Shown here piece after piece: positions 1 to 10,493 of a stretch of DNA of 64,000 nt (position 1 is the stretch's first letter; every line of letters starts with the position of its first letter). The notes below the pieces were generated by a model. It did not search any database. It saw only the letters and a list, made by a program, of their open reading frames with translations, and had not been told where the DNA came from. This DNA comes from Sorex araneus (taxonomy: Eukaryota > Chordata > Mammalia > Eulipotyphla > Soricidae). The stretch lies in contig NC_073306.1 of NCBI RefSeq assembly GCF_027595985.1, positions 83,067,599 to 83,131,598 of the forward strand, in the 5' to 3' direction. Position numbers and translations under genes: made by a program.

Positions 1-444
1 ATGAGAATTTCCATGGAGGACCATATTCACCAACCCTCACTGTGTACTTGTGTCTCTGTTAAGTATGCCATTACACTTTCCAGGATATTTCTCTAGAGCT
101 TCTTCTTAGGTGAACCTTGCTCTGAGACAGGTGAGAGTTATTGATCTTCTCCATATTCTGTGACAATAAGGTTATGATCACGTTCCATCCCATCCATTAC
201 TCTCCATTTCAAAATCAATATATTTTGAGTTTGTTTAGAAAACTTAAAGATATGTGCTAGAGGTTTATTTAAGAGTCGCATCTAAAGCCTGACATACTTA
301 TTTAGAAGAAAATAAGGGATCAGGGAGCAGGAGACTAAACTCTGTAGACAAAAGTAAAAAGAACACAAAACCTTTGAAATCCATGACACTCAGAGGGAGG
401 AAGGGCACCATAAATGGCATGTCTTATTTCCCTGTGTTTTTCAG
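1..444 (+). other. FCRL4 intron between D1 (outside) and D2
   Basis: The sequence is AT-rich and ends in the acceptor at 441-444 (pyrimidine-rich, TCAG). I see no exon and no recognisable repeat here. D1 is presumably upstream of the window. Confidence 0.6.
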
Positions 445-717
445 GTCCCCTTATCCTTCAGACCCCAAGCTCTATGTTTGAAGGTGACAGGTTAGTTCTG
501 AAATGCAAGAAAAGAGGAAGAGGAAGAAGAGAAGAGTTGACTGCTATGAAATACACCCGGAATGGGGAAGTGTTACACCGTATTTCTAATTTTAACAACA
601 GCTTGGAACTTGTAATACCTCAAGCAAGGTTAAATGACAGTGGTGCCTACCAGTGCTTTGGAACTGTGAATAAAATGTATACATATAAATCAAATTTAAA
701 AATTATTAAAATTCAAG
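445..717 (+). CDS. FCRL4: FCRL4 exon: Ig domain D2
   Basis: This phase 1-1 exon encodes about 91 residues from GPLILQTPSSMFEGD to NLKIIKIQ. The Ig cysteines are LVLKC and YQC, and the J-strand motif is LNDSGAYQC. Two N-glycosylation sequons are visible (NNS and NDS). Acceptor is TTTTTCAG, donor is GTAAGT. Confidence 0.92.
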
Positions 718-3700
718 GTAAGTACTTTGTTTCACATGGATTTACTTAGTAATGTCAGGGTGGGGAAATAGGTTATGTAAGGGGCAATTTATATATCAAC
801 ATCAAAAATATTTTTTTCAAATATATGTTAATAGTTATATAAATTCCATAAACGAGAGGACTAAGGTCTATAGGAAGCATAGAAAATCGAGTGACTAGGA
901 CTTAAGTAACTTTAGAAGAAAAACATGACAGAGGGGTGGATATGTTGGTCTTGCTATGTGTGTGAAATTTTCTAGGACTGAGTATTATTAAGCGTATTTT
1001 TACCAGATTTGAGTACCATTGTACTGAAAATGTCATTTACCTCCTCTTTCTAGAACTATTTCCACATCCAACACTGACTATCACAGACCCCCAGCCTGAA
1101 GAGGGGAGCTCAGTCACACTGGTCTGTCAAGTACAGCTTCCTCCAGAAAGACAGGACACTCTGCTCCACTTCATCTTCTACAGAGACAATGGGGTTGTCT
1201 TGTCAAAGTGGAGCAGGTCCCCAGAATTCCAGATCCCCAACATCTGGAGAAAAGACTCTGGAGCTTATTGGTGTGGCGCTGAAACTGTGCTCAACAGCAT
1301 CTATAAGCACAGTCCCCCAAGAGAGATCCACGTGCAAAGTGAGCACTGGGGGCCAGGCTTGCTGGGATTGGGTTGTGGCTACCCCATCCCTATCTGCTGC
1401 TTCTGGTCCTATGTGGGTGGGGACAGTCCTCTGCAGATGGAGTCTGTCAATCAGGCATAGACCAAGAAGAAGAGAGGGAGTGTAATAAAAAAAAATGCAG
1501 GATTTCGATCTTAATTGCCCTAAGAATATAGTCTTCCTCTGAAATTCTGTTCCTGGAAATGATAGAGTTGACTCATGTGTAAGTTATAAATAAGAGTGAG
1601 GAAGAACAGTATGCTACCGTTGGGTCGATGAATTCCAGAATGTTGGATTCTGGGGCAAATATTCAGAAGGTAAGAATTTTCCTATTCTTGTTCAGTAATG
1701 GGCAACAATGAATGCCTCTGGTGTGCAAAAACCAGGAAAGGCATATATGCAATGAGAAATACAGTAAATATCACTTCGTAGGTACTAAAGTAGGACTTTT
1801 GGAAATGAGTATGGCCCGTCTAGTACCACTGTTGTCACTATTGCTATCAACCATTACTGAAAACAATTTAAACTACCAGTAAGGATGTCAGACACAAAGA
1901 TTTCTTCAGGAATAATAAAGTTTCCTTTTCTGAAGTCCATATATTATGATGTTAAGTTTATTACACTTGAGGTGTCATAGTTTTCCATAGTGGGTGCACA
2001 ACTTAATTTCTATCAGACAGTGCACAAAGGTTCTCTTTTCTTTATATTCTCACCAATGTTTGCTATTTCTGTTTTTTTTTGAATAAGCATCCTAACAGGT
2101 GTGTAGTGAAAGCACTCTGTGGTTTTAATTTGCATTACTCTGACAATTAGTGATATTTAGCACCTTTGTCAGTACCTCTTGACGATCTCTATGTCTTCTT
2201 TTGGAAAAAAAAACTCTGTCCAGTTCCGTTGCCTTTTGCCCATTTTTGAAATTAAATTATTTACTGTTGTAGCTCCTATTTTAAGAATAATCCCTTAGCA
2301 ATTTATAATTTTCAAACATCTTCTCTGTTCCATAGATTGCTTTTTCTTTTCTTCTCTCTCTCTCTCTGTCCTTTTTTTGCTTTTAAGAAAGATTTTACTT
2401 TATAATCTCATTTGCTTTTTTCCTCCTGTTTTCTGAGTTATGGTATAAGATTCATAATAGCATTATAAAATCTATATCAAGGAATTTTTGCAAATATTTT
2501 TCCAGTTTCATTTTCAGGTAGTTATACATAACACAGCAAGTAAGGCGTTTGCTTAGCCTTCGATTCCTCTGTTCCTCTCGGAGAGCCCGGCAAGCTGCCG
2601 AGAGTATCTCGCCCCTACAGCAGAGCCTAACAAGCTACCTGTGGCATATTCCATATGCCAAAAGCAGTAACAAGTCTCACAAAGGAGACTGGTGCCTGCT
2701 CGAGCAAACCAATGAACAATGGTGCATATTTAAATCTTCAACTCATTTTGAGTTAAGTTTTTTGAGTACTTACAATAGATATCCAGTTCATTCTTTCACA
2801 TTTGAATATCTAGTTTTCCCAGTACTATACACTAAAGATATTATCTCTTTCCAAGAACTTCTCCAAGAAATGTTTGGCTCTCTTATTAAATATTAATTGA
2901 CTATATGTACGTGGTAAATTTCTGGCATCTTGATTCTATTTCACTGGACGATGTACTAGTACTACTCTATTTTAATTGCTAGAGCATGTAATATAGTTTG
3001 AAATCAGAAAGTATAATGTGTCATGCTTTATTCATTTATCTTAGGAATACAAAGGGTATTTGGGATCTTTAAAGTTCCATGCAAATTTTAAGATAAAAAC
3101 AAAAACTTGTATAAGAATGCCATTGGATGAGATGAGAGCTATAGTACAGCTGGTAAGGCTATAAACCTTGCATTAAGCCAATCTGTGTTCCACCCCCTTC
3201 CCTTCAACCCTGCCCCCCCCCCACACACACACATCTCATATAATCCTCCAGTCACTACCAAGATTGTTTCCTGAGTGCAGTAATTCCTGGGCATCACAGG
3301 GTGTGGCCCCCAAACAAACAAACAAACAAACAAGAATGCCATCAGAATTGTGTTAGGGTTACATTGAATCTATGAAGAACTTCACATGGGAATTTAAACT
3401 GTCTGAGCAGTGCAATATCGTTCTTTTTCTCTCTTTAATGTTCCACAATGCCATTATGATGTGAGAGACATCTTTGGAAATTTGACTCCAACACAAGAAA
3501 AATGACTGCCAAGATAAACAATCTGGACCACTTTAAATTGAAAAGCTTCTGTACAACTCCCCCCCCCACCCCCACACACACCCAAAGAAAAAGAACAGAA
3601 AGACAGTCTACTGAATTGGAGAAGATATTTGTACACTATGCCTATGACTGGGGGCTAACTAATATCCTATGTAGATAAAGAACTCATACAAGTTAACTCC

Positions 3701-6700
3701 ACACACCAAACTCAATAAAAATATAGACAGAAAAAATATATATAGACAGAAAATTTGAATATATACCTCTCTTAGAGGGAGTACTGGTAGCTGACACATA
3801 AAAAGATGTCCAGTATCACTGATTACCAGGTTTTTAAGTCTTTATTTTATTATTATGTTTTTATTAGGGGGGGGCAGATCACATCATGCAGTGCTTGGGG
3901 GTTACTCCTGGATCTGTGTACAGGGATAACTCCTGGTGGGTCTCGGGGACCATATGGGATCTCAGGGATCCAAACTGGATAGGCTGCATGTAAGGCAAAC
4001 ACCCTATCCCTGTACTGTTACTCCAGCCCCAGACTTTTCTCTCCCATCTTTACCATTTCATGCTGAGTCACTCGCTGTTAGACACAGGGTTGGGCTGCCC
4101 TGTAAAAGCCACTGCCTGTGCCACCCCAACCAAACCTATTTCTCAAGGATGTTCAAAATATTGACCCTTTTACTTTCCTCTTCTCCCAGGCCCTAGCCTT
4201 AGGACCAAGCTGAGGAAATCCTAGGGCATCATATAATTCCAGGTCCAACCCTTTTCTGCTGGAGCTCAAGTAGGTTCTTTCCTTTAGGGAAGAATGGAAG
4301 TACCGCCAGGAGGATTGCCAACAGTAGAAGTACCGCCATTGCTGTGGGAGTCACTTGGGGACTGTTTACCTTTCTTCTCCTGACGTTGGCTCTGCTGTTT
4401 TACTGCTGGCACCAGAGGAAGTCAGGTTTGTGCCCTTTCTCATCTCCCTGGAGCCGTGTCCTGTTCTGATTCAGATATGGCGATTCATTACAACCTCAAC
4501 CTCTGCCGTAACACTGTCTTCTACCTTTCCACCTGAATTTCCACACAATTTTCTACAATTTTTAAACACTTTGCTGTGGATCAAGTTGTTTACATCCAGT
4601 CTGTTTTTTTAAGTCCGAAGTGGGAGAGAGTGAGGAAGCAAAAATTTTCAAATAAAGTTACAAAAACTTTATAGTTACCTCTAGTATTTTCTTTAGCTCT
4701 AATTAAAGTTAATGACATACTTCAGGTTATCTTAAATCCCCCATAAATGGACAACAAAACACACTGAGAGGTTCTGTGATGGAAAGACAGAACCGGCGTT
4801 TGACCAATCATCCTTCCTTCTCCTCAGAAACTTCACTGAAGCAAACCCAAACCTCTTGCCCTGTGCTCCACAGGCCGGTCCCTCCAAATGCTTTTGACTT
4901 ACTTCAGGTCAGGATAGTTTCAGGTGTCATAAGAGCATTTGCCTTGCACGGCAAGCTACTGAGAGTATCTTGCCCACATGGCAGAGCCTGGCAAACTACT
5001 GTGGCGTATTTGATATGCCAAAAACAGTAACAACAAGTCTCACAATGGAGACCTTACTGGTGCCCACTAAAGCAAATCGATGAGCAACGGGATGACAGTG
5101 ATACAGTAATATAGTGATGCTGAACACATATCCAAACTCTTTTGTATTTGCAACAATTATCCACACATTTCAAGTCTGTCTCTTATTTCAGTTCACTTCG
5201 GTTTACTAGCTCTCTGAGTGCACCTCTGTACCTGACCTGCCCCGGATGTGGAGCACTTTGGGCATTTGGCTATTAGTCTCCTTAGCCATCCTGAGTCGGA
5301 GCCTGAACTCTGCCTGTGCTTAACCACAGATGGACTTGAGATCAGCCTGTTTCAGCCCCTCACTACTTTGCTAGGAAACAACTTGTTTTTATTGGATATT
5401 TCCAAGGTAGCAACACATCCTTGAGCAATTGCATATTCATGCAGGAAGTGTACTTTTGCCTCTAGCAAGCTAAGTGTTTTGTTCAATCCTATTTTGCATC
5501 ATTCTTTTGGGAATCCAGAGCTAGGCTAGGTTTTAATTGACTTCCCATGCACCCCCACCCACCCCTCTGACCTCTCTCAGGCAACTCTCTTCTGTGAGGT
5601 TTTTGGGAAAGCTTCCTCTGCAGACACAACTACCTGTGCTTGTTTTACAGGAGCTGGTATTCCCGAAGACACTGGAGACACGGCAAGGTGAGGACTCAGG
5701 TCTCTGGCCTCAAAATAAATAAATTTAAAAATGCTGAACACTTGCATAGAATGTGTCAGTTTGATGTGAATAATTTCAAATGTTGATTGCAAAAGATTAA
5801 ACAGTAGTATTTTTTAAGCAGTAGAGATTTTTATTCTCTTTCTATGAATTGCTTAATTTTATTTGTTTTTGTTTTTTTGCTTTTTGGGTCACACTTGACG
5901 ATGCACAGGGGTTACTCCTGGCAGTGCTCAGGGGACCATATGGGATAATGGGAATCAAACCCGGGTCGGCCACATGCAAGGCAAACGCCCTACGTGCTGT
6001 GCTATCACTCCAGCCCCCTGAATTGCTTAATTTTAAAAAGAGAATGAAGTGCAGCTTAATATATGCTATTATTTAATGGTTTATATACATTTATGCAAAT
6101 TGCAATGTTGAGTTTTATTTTCATATTCTTTGTGGTATGGGGTGTTTTTTATATGATTTCATGGACTTGTATCTTAAGATAGATATTGAACATATTGTCA
6201 TAGGAATAATTTTCTGTGGAATAGTTTGCAATTTAAGTCAGCAGTTGTAGTAATAAAGCAAGCACACCATGAAGACAAACAAAAAAAAATGCTGAACAGT
6301 GAGCTTGTAAAACTAGATCAAGATAGTCTTCTACAATTTAGTCCTATCCTAAGTTCCTTTTACTCTCTTTTACTTTCCAATAAACTTTTCTACTTTCCAA
6401 ATAAAAATCATTTTCTAATATAGCTAAATTATCTCAATTTCGTATTTCTTGAAATGATAAAAATCATAATTTCCTAAAATTGTTCCAAAAGTTTGGATAA
6501 TAGATTTGATCCCTGCCCCATTTTGAGGCAACATAATTTACAATACTGTTAATGATAGAGTTTCATGCATCCATTGTTCTAGCACTACAACCACCACCAG
6601 AGAGTCCGTTTCCCTCCACCAATGTCCCTATCCAATCCGTTTCCACTTCCACTCCCTACTTCTTTAATAAACCAACTCTCAGTTTCTGTTGTCTTTGGTC

Positions 6701-9700
6701 ATTTATTCTTACCTTAACAAGTTACTTTATAACCCATATATGAGAGGAATCAGTCTCTATTTGATTTTCTCCATATGACTGATTTCACCAACTTGATACC
6801 CACTAGGAAAAAATTAAAAAGTTTGATATTTCTTAACCTTTCCTGTAGCTGAGTAGTAGAGTCCAGTTTGTGTGTCTAGGTATTTTCTTTATCCAGTCAT
6901 TTGTTGTTGGACACTTGAGTTGTTCCCTATTTTTGACTATTGTGAATAGTGCTAAAATGAACTAGAAAAACATTATCTTTCAAAACACTACTTTTGGGCT
7001 CTTGGTATAGATTCCCAAGATGTAGAATTGCTGGGTCTTATGAAAGTCAATTCTTAACTTTTTTAGTAATCTCCATATTGTTTTTTCTTTTTTTTTTCTC
7101 TTTTTTTGGTCACACCCGGCGATGCTCAGGGGTGACTCCTGGCTCTGCACTCAGGACTTACCTCTGGCGATGCTCAGGGGACCATATGGGATGCTGGGAA
7201 TCAAACCTGGGTTGGCCGCGTGCAAGGCAAACGCCCTACCTGTTGTGCTATTGCTCCAGCCCCTCTATATTGCTTTTTAAAGAGGCTGAACCAGTCAACA
7301 TTCCCACCAACAGTGAGCAAGTGAACAAGGGTTTCTTTTTCCTCATTATGTTCCAACACTGATTGTTTCTATACTTTTTTTTTTTTGGGTCACACCCAGC
7401 AATGCTCACTCCTGGCTCTGCACTCAGGAATTACCCCTGGCCATGTTCAGGGGACCATATGGGATGCTGGGAATCGAACCTGGGTCGGCTGCGTGTAAGG
7501 CAAATAAATGCCCTTCCCGCTGTGCTATCACTCCAGCCCCCTATTCTTTTTGATAGTATATATTTTACATAAATTTGTATCAGTTTCTTATTTGAAAATG
7601 CACTCATGCATCTAAATGATTATATCTAGATTAAAGACTTTCTAGGTCAGCACAAAATATTTCTTGTGAGAATAATATTAGAGACAATTTTTGTGCTGAG
7701 ATTGTGTTAATGAACATTTGTTCTAGATTGTCTAGAGAATTTTCTCCTTCCGTCCTTCCTTCCTTTCATGTATAATCACCAGATTATGTGCTTAAAACTT
7801 TGGTTAAAAAAGAAATCTTACACTTTTCTTTGAATTATAGAAACATTTTTTGTTAAGTCATGGCCACAGGGCTGGAGAAATGATGATGTTTAATCCCTTC
7901 TTTAATTTTCCAGAGTGATGTAAAGATACTAAACTACTACCTAGTGATATAAAGAGTCTAGTTTTTATTGTTTTTAAAAAGTTGAGAGTGATCATTTGGT
8001 CTAAAGATGATTGTCAGGGACACTCTGGTCTTGATTCCAGATTGCCAGTCCAAACCCTCCTGTCCAGAATTTCTAACAAACCAATAATCTGATTCCAAAT
8101 AGATCTAATAAAACTTCATTTAAACCATTCAGGATTTTCAGTTCTCAACAACTGTTGTAATACCCACCTTCTCCTCCATTCTCTCTGTCTCCCCCACTCA
8201 TTGTTTATCATAGTCCAGGAATAATCATGTATTTCTGTATTTTACAGCAGCTCTCCCACACCAAGACCAAAAGAGTCACCTCAACCCATGTGTCCTGATG
8301 CCATGGAGTTACAACCAGTGGATGGCTATGGTGAGGATACCCAGGCAGCAATGCGTTCCTGATCTGATCCAGGGGAATAAGATGTGTTTTGTGGCTGAGC
8401 AAAGGCCCCTGACCTCCCAAACTAACCCAAACTCAGAAACTCCCCATATATAATTGCTTCATCTATACTCAATAATAGACTGCTAAAGAATTTACAAGGG
8501 ACACTGACTGGAGCAGACTAGAAAGTGTTTCTTTTCTTTCCAGCACACCTCAAAGAGGGAAATATGGTGTACTCAGAGATCCAGACGATTTGTGTCAAAG
8601 AAGAAGGAAATGGTAAGTTACTGGAGAGATTCTGGCTGCAAACATAATTTTCTGTTTCTTCCTCATTACATATTACTAAGTACTTCCTATGTAGTAAGTA
8701 TATTTCAAGTGCAGAGTCAATCAGTGAGAAAAACCAATAAAATCCCTACTATGCTGTGCTTAAATTCTTCTTTTAAATTTAATTTTTAATGTAGGAGTAC
8801 TGCTATTTATTCAGCCATTGATTAAGCTGATTGAATTGGACATGAACTCCGCGTTACTTTTTTTTATTCAGTATGTTAATCTTATTTTCTTAAATTTTTT
8901 TATTATTTTAATTTTTAATCACTGTGCAATACAGTTACAAAACTTTTCTGTTTGAGCTTCAGTCATACAATAATTAATCACCCAACCCTCCTCCAGTGCA
9001 CATCTTCCACTACCAAGGTTCCCAGTATCCTTCCCCATCCCATCCCTCCCCCTGCCTCTATGGCAAACAATCTCCACCATACTTTCTTTTATATTGCTTG
9101 TTATGAATAGCATAAGATGTTGTGTAGCTGCAAGAGTGACCATGTGCTCCTGGAGTTCTAAAATTTTAGATAATTAGGGTCTGGAAAAATCTCTGCAGTG
9201 AGCTGCTCAGTTCAGAGAATCTTTTGTATGTCTCTGAATCATGGCCGTTAAAGAGCTTAAGTAGCAGTCTGGGGGAAGTTTGTGGGTTCATGGGTTCCAT
9301 GGGGCCCTGCACTTTTCATTGGGTTCTGAAAGTTGGTGGCCACCGGGGGTTTTTAGGGGACAGGTGGAGGGATGACGCCTACCCCCTTGTGAGGCACCCC
9401 AATGAAGTTGGCCTGACTTAAAGTCTGGAGGCATCTCTGCAGGAAGCTGCTTGGTTCAGAGATTCTTTTGTGTGTCTTTGGATCATGGCTCTTGTTTCAA
9501 TCGTTTCCAGAGAAATAAACTATTGCATAAGCCCCATAGGGCATGCCTGCTCACCTTTAGCACATCGCTGGCCCTGACTGTGGCTTTTGATCTCTTTCGA
9601 GATTTATGGGATTCTAAAATAAGGCCAATAAACGAGTTTGTGTAGCTGAGCCAGAGGTAAGACAGAGACAGAGACAAAGACACACAGAGAGAGAGAACAA

Positions 9701-10365
9701 TAGACAGAGAGAACATCTAAAAGATTTTCCTCATGGAGCATACACATGGCGAACTCTCACAGTAGCTTGAAAAATAATCAGGGAAGAACTGGAATGAAGG
9801 TCCTGTAAATTAAAAAAGGCAAGAGTTAAAACTTGGAGGAAAATTATGTCTCAATATCTGTTAATGAAAGGAACAAGCTTTCTTGATGTGACATTATATG
9901 AAGACTTTAAAGATGGGGTGTGAAAATAGCTTGCAGGAGGCTGGGTTAAGAAATGGTAAAACAGAAATGTATATGCATTGTAGGATATCTTGCAGGTTTA
10001 GGGTTGGAAAAAACATGGCAATCAATGGAAAGACCTCAAATGTTTCAGGTTCAGTCGTACCCAGTCTCTGAAAAACAGTCAAAAAGACTTGACTCTGGGA
10101 GAATTCTAATAAGCCTGATTCAACGTTTCTCTTTTTCTCCAACAGTTAGCTTCACAACATCTCCAGAGAATACAGTGAGTATTATTTCTTACTATTTTCT
10201 CTCCCACTTTTTATCTATGTCTTGTCTCTTTTTCCAGTACCTCTTTATTTCTTTCCACCCCAGCAGACTGCAGTTATCTACTCGGAGGTGAAGAATTCAC
10301 AACTCCCAGAGGAGTCATCAGAAAAGATCTCCTCTAAGGATGAAAACCCCACAGAAAGTTCCTAG
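445..10365 (+). CDS. FCRL4: FCRL4, Fc receptor-like 4 (3' part: D2, D3, TM and tail)
   Basis: FCRL4 is a type I membrane receptor of memory B cells; in human it binds IgA and inhibits B-cell receptor signalling through a tyrosine-based tail. Eight exons are visible: 445-717, 1054-1338, 4288-4425, 5651-5687, 8248-8330, 8544-8612, 10146-10174 and 10264-10365. Each has AG/GT borders, and all joins keep one open frame to the TAG at 10363-10365. The Ig domains match human FCRL4 D2 and D3 best (LTAMKYTRNGEVL, NLKIIKIQ, ELFPHP, YWCGAETV). The tail ends KISSKDENPTESS, as in human FCRL4 with a short extension. The signal peptide and D1 must lie upstream of position 1. Oddity: no membrane-proximal D4 exon is found between D3 and the TM exon. 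Identity is secure; comparison to human is from memory. Confidence 0.9.
1054..1338 (+). CDS. FCRL4: FCRL4 exon: Ig domain D3
   Basis: This phase 1-1 exon of 95 codons begins ELFPHPTLTITDPQPEEG and ends REIHVQ. Cysteines are in TLVC and YWCGAE, with WRKDSGAYWC before the second. It closely follows human FCRL4 D3 (LPPER, HKHSP). The donor is GTGAGC. Spliced directly to 4288, the split codon becomes AGG and the frame is kept. Confidence 0.93.
1339..2014 (+). other. Unique FCRL4 intron sequence, no D4 exon
   Basis: No Ig-like exon can be read in this stretch on the coding strand. The stretch where a D4 exon would be expected (human D4 carries an EGE...LVLVCSV core) shows none. There is no clear repeat. 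Confidence 0.55.
2015..2475 (-). mobile_element. Old L1 fragment (ORF2 3' region), antisense
   Basis: The + strand reads like the complement of the conserved end of L1 ORF2: the stretches around 2020-2110 and 2130-2200 have the familiar order of that region in antisense. It is diverged and without a long frame. Confidence 0.55.
2531..2723 (+). mobile_element. Type 2 (RTE-tailed) tRNA-derived SINE
   Basis: The head is decayed (AAGTAAGGCGTTTGC), followed by the type 2 body with its two copies of an AGAGCC.GGCAAGCTAC-like or GGCAAGCT motif, then CATATGCCAAAAGCAGTAAC and a shortened RTE-like tail (GGTGCCTGCTCGAGCAAAC). Confidence 0.8.
2735..3780. mobile_element. Decayed L1 mosaic in FCRL4 intron
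   Basis: The left part (about 2735-3420) resembles antisense L1 ORF2. The right part (about 3470-3780) resembles sense L1 ORF2, with AAAAGCTTCTGTACAAC and GAACTCATACAAGTTAA-type blocks. A SINE splits it at 3128-3333. Frames are broken throughout, so this is a low-resolution call. Confidence 0.45.
3128..3333 (+). mobile_element. Old type 1 SINE with C-rich and CA runs
   Basis: A diverged head (ATAGTACAGCTGGTAAGGC) is followed by GAGTGCAGTAATTCC and GGTGTGGCCCCCAAACAAAC, the type 1 body and tail. A C9 run and a short CA repeat interrupt the middle (3213-3232). The tail is (CAAA)n. Confidence 0.65.
3869..4030 (-). mobile_element. Type 1 SINE, antisense
   Basis: It reads GGTTACTCCTGG, then GGACCATATGGGAT, then GTAAGGCAAACACCCTA, and ends in CTCCAGCCCC, which is the reverse complement of the SINE start. 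It is moderately diverged and lies about 260 bp upstream of the TM exon. Confidence 0.8.
4288..4425 (+). CDS. FCRL4: FCRL4 exon: stalk and transmembrane segment
   Basis: The exon encodes a short stalk (KNGSTARRIANSRSTA), a hydrophobic helix AIAVGVTWGLFTFLLLTLAL and LFYCWHQRKS, matching the human LLFHCWRRRKSG end. Phase is 1-1; acceptor is TTTCCTTTAG, donor is GTTTGT. A 12-bp stretch (GAAGTACCGCCA) occurs twice about 30 bp apart at the start and lengthens the stalk by a few residues relative to human. Confidence 0.88.
4905..5121 (+). mobile_element. Type 2 SINE, head partly deleted
   Basis: GCATTTGCCTTGCACGGCAAGCTACTGAG shows that part of the head and body is missing. The rest is standard: GATATGCCAAAAACAGTAAC, then CTGGTGCCCACTAAAGC, GGGATGACAGTGATAC and an extended (AGTGATAC)-like end. 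Confidence 0.85.
5651..5687 (+). CDS. FCRL4: FCRL4 exon: juxtamembrane cytoplasmic (37 nt)
   Basis: It encodes (G)AGIPEDTGDTA(S) between TTTTACAG and GTGAGG, entering in phase 1 and leaving in phase 2. Human FCRL4 has GVGFLGDETR at this point. The exon is small, but the frame bridges both neighbours exactly. Confidence 0.8.
5862..6018 (-). mobile_element. Type 1 SINE with 17-bp target duplication
   Basis: The copy runs from poly(T) plus GCTTTTTGGGTCACAC to CTCCAGCCCC. TGAATTGCTTAATTTTA flanks it at 5845-5861 and 6019-6035, showing L1-type insertion. Confidence 0.92.
6495..7373 (-). mobile_element. L1 3' end and ORF2 end, antisense, split by a SINE
   Basis: From the 3' end (about 6545: GAGTTTCATGCATCCATTG) it reads into the antisense end of ORF2: TTGACTATTGTGAATAGTGC, then AGAATTGCTGGGTCTTATG, and after the SINE CCAGTCAACATTCCCACCAA. 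All three are standard L1 landmarks. It is moderately diverged. Confidence 0.75.
7090..7263 (-). mobile_element. Type 1 SINE inserted in an L1
   Basis: The near-consensus antisense copy ends in ATTGCTCCAGCCCC. The surrounding L1 resumes with a near-duplicate of TCTCCATATTG (7070-7080 and about 7264-7273), consistent with a target duplication. Confidence 0.9.
7375..7540 (-). mobile_element. Type 1 SINE
   Basis: Poly(T) is followed by GGGTCACACCCAGCAATG, GGGACCATATGGGATGC, GGAATCGAACCTGGGTCGG and ATCACTCCAGCCCC. A short deletion removes part of the first box after CAATGCTC. Confidence 0.9.
7541..8247 (+). other. FCRL4 intron without recognised repeat
   Basis: AT-rich sequence, with a short (TTCC) run at 7745-7766. 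It ends with the acceptor TTTTACAG at 8240-8247. I see no exon or clear mobile element. Confidence 0.5.
8248..8330 (+). CDS. FCRL4: FCRL4 exon: cytoplasmic, first tyrosine
   Basis: It encodes (S)SSPTPRPKESPQP, MCPDAMELQPVDGY and the first base of the next codon. It aligns with the human SSHSICPAQVELQSLY region. The tyrosine sits in DGYAHL after splicing, whereas human has SLYVDV, so position -2 is Asp and the ITIM consensus is not met. Donor is GTGAGG. Confidence 0.85.
8544..8612 (+). CDS. FCRL4: FCRL4 exon: cytoplasmic, second tyrosine
   Basis: It encodes HLKEGNMVYSEIQTICVKEEGN between TTTCCAG and GTAAGT, phase 1-1. MVYSEI corresponds to the human ITIM LVYSEI; position -2 is Met instead of Leu. 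Confidence 0.88.
8890..9145 (-). mobile_element. L1 3' end, antisense
   Basis: It starts in T/A-rich tail sequence, then CACTGTGCAATACAGTTACA, CAGTCATACAATAATTAATC, CCAGTGCACATCTTCCACTA and CCATCCCTCCCCCTGCCTCT, the antisense 3' UTR that recurs at 19171, 41805, 44172, 46622 and 55110. Confidence 0.8.
9178..9500. repeat. Imperfect tandem duplication, unit about 245 bp
   Basis: GGTCTGGAAAAATCTCTGCAG...CAGAGAATCTTTTGTATGTC at 9178 returns as AGTCTGGAGGCATCTCTGCAG...CAGAGATTCTTTTGTGTGTC at 9423. Related sequence, including a GGAGGGATGA...CCTACCCC-like block, is found at 22966-23480. Its parent element is not recognised. Confidence 0.5.
10146..10174 (+). CDS. FCRL4: FCRL4 exon: cytoplasmic (29 nt)
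   Basis: It encodes (V)SFTTSPENT, entering in phase 1 and leaving in phase 0, between CTCCAACAG and GTGAGT. It corresponds to the ANTSRTLLEDK region of human FCRL4 and is the least conserved exon of the tail. Confidence 0.75.
10264..10365 (+). CDS. FCRL4: FCRL4 last coding exon, canonical ITIM
   Basis: Thirty-four codons including the stop. QTAVIYSEVKNSQLPEES carries the canonical ITIM VIYSEV, and KISSKDENPTESS is the C-terminus. Acceptor is TTTCCACCCCAG. Confidence 0.92.
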   Translation, partial: QTAVIYSEVKNSQLPEESSEKISSKDENPTESS

Positions 10366-10493
10366 GAATGTCTTGCTTGTGACTTGCCCCTAATACAAAG
10401 CAGCCATTCAGAGAAGTTTTCAAGGTCCTTGAAGTGATCAACCAGTTCCAGATTTCTTCTTTTTTGCCCATGTACATTTATTCCCAAGACTTC

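Noticed and set aside
414..444. ATG at 414 as a start codon for the first Ig exon
   Set aside because: It is in the intron upstream of a clear acceptor (441-444); the Ig exon starts at 445 in phase 1.
2531..5121. Repeated SINE copies as possible CRISPR-like or regulatory arrays
   Set aside because: Spacing, orientation and divergence are random and each copy is a dispersed SINE.
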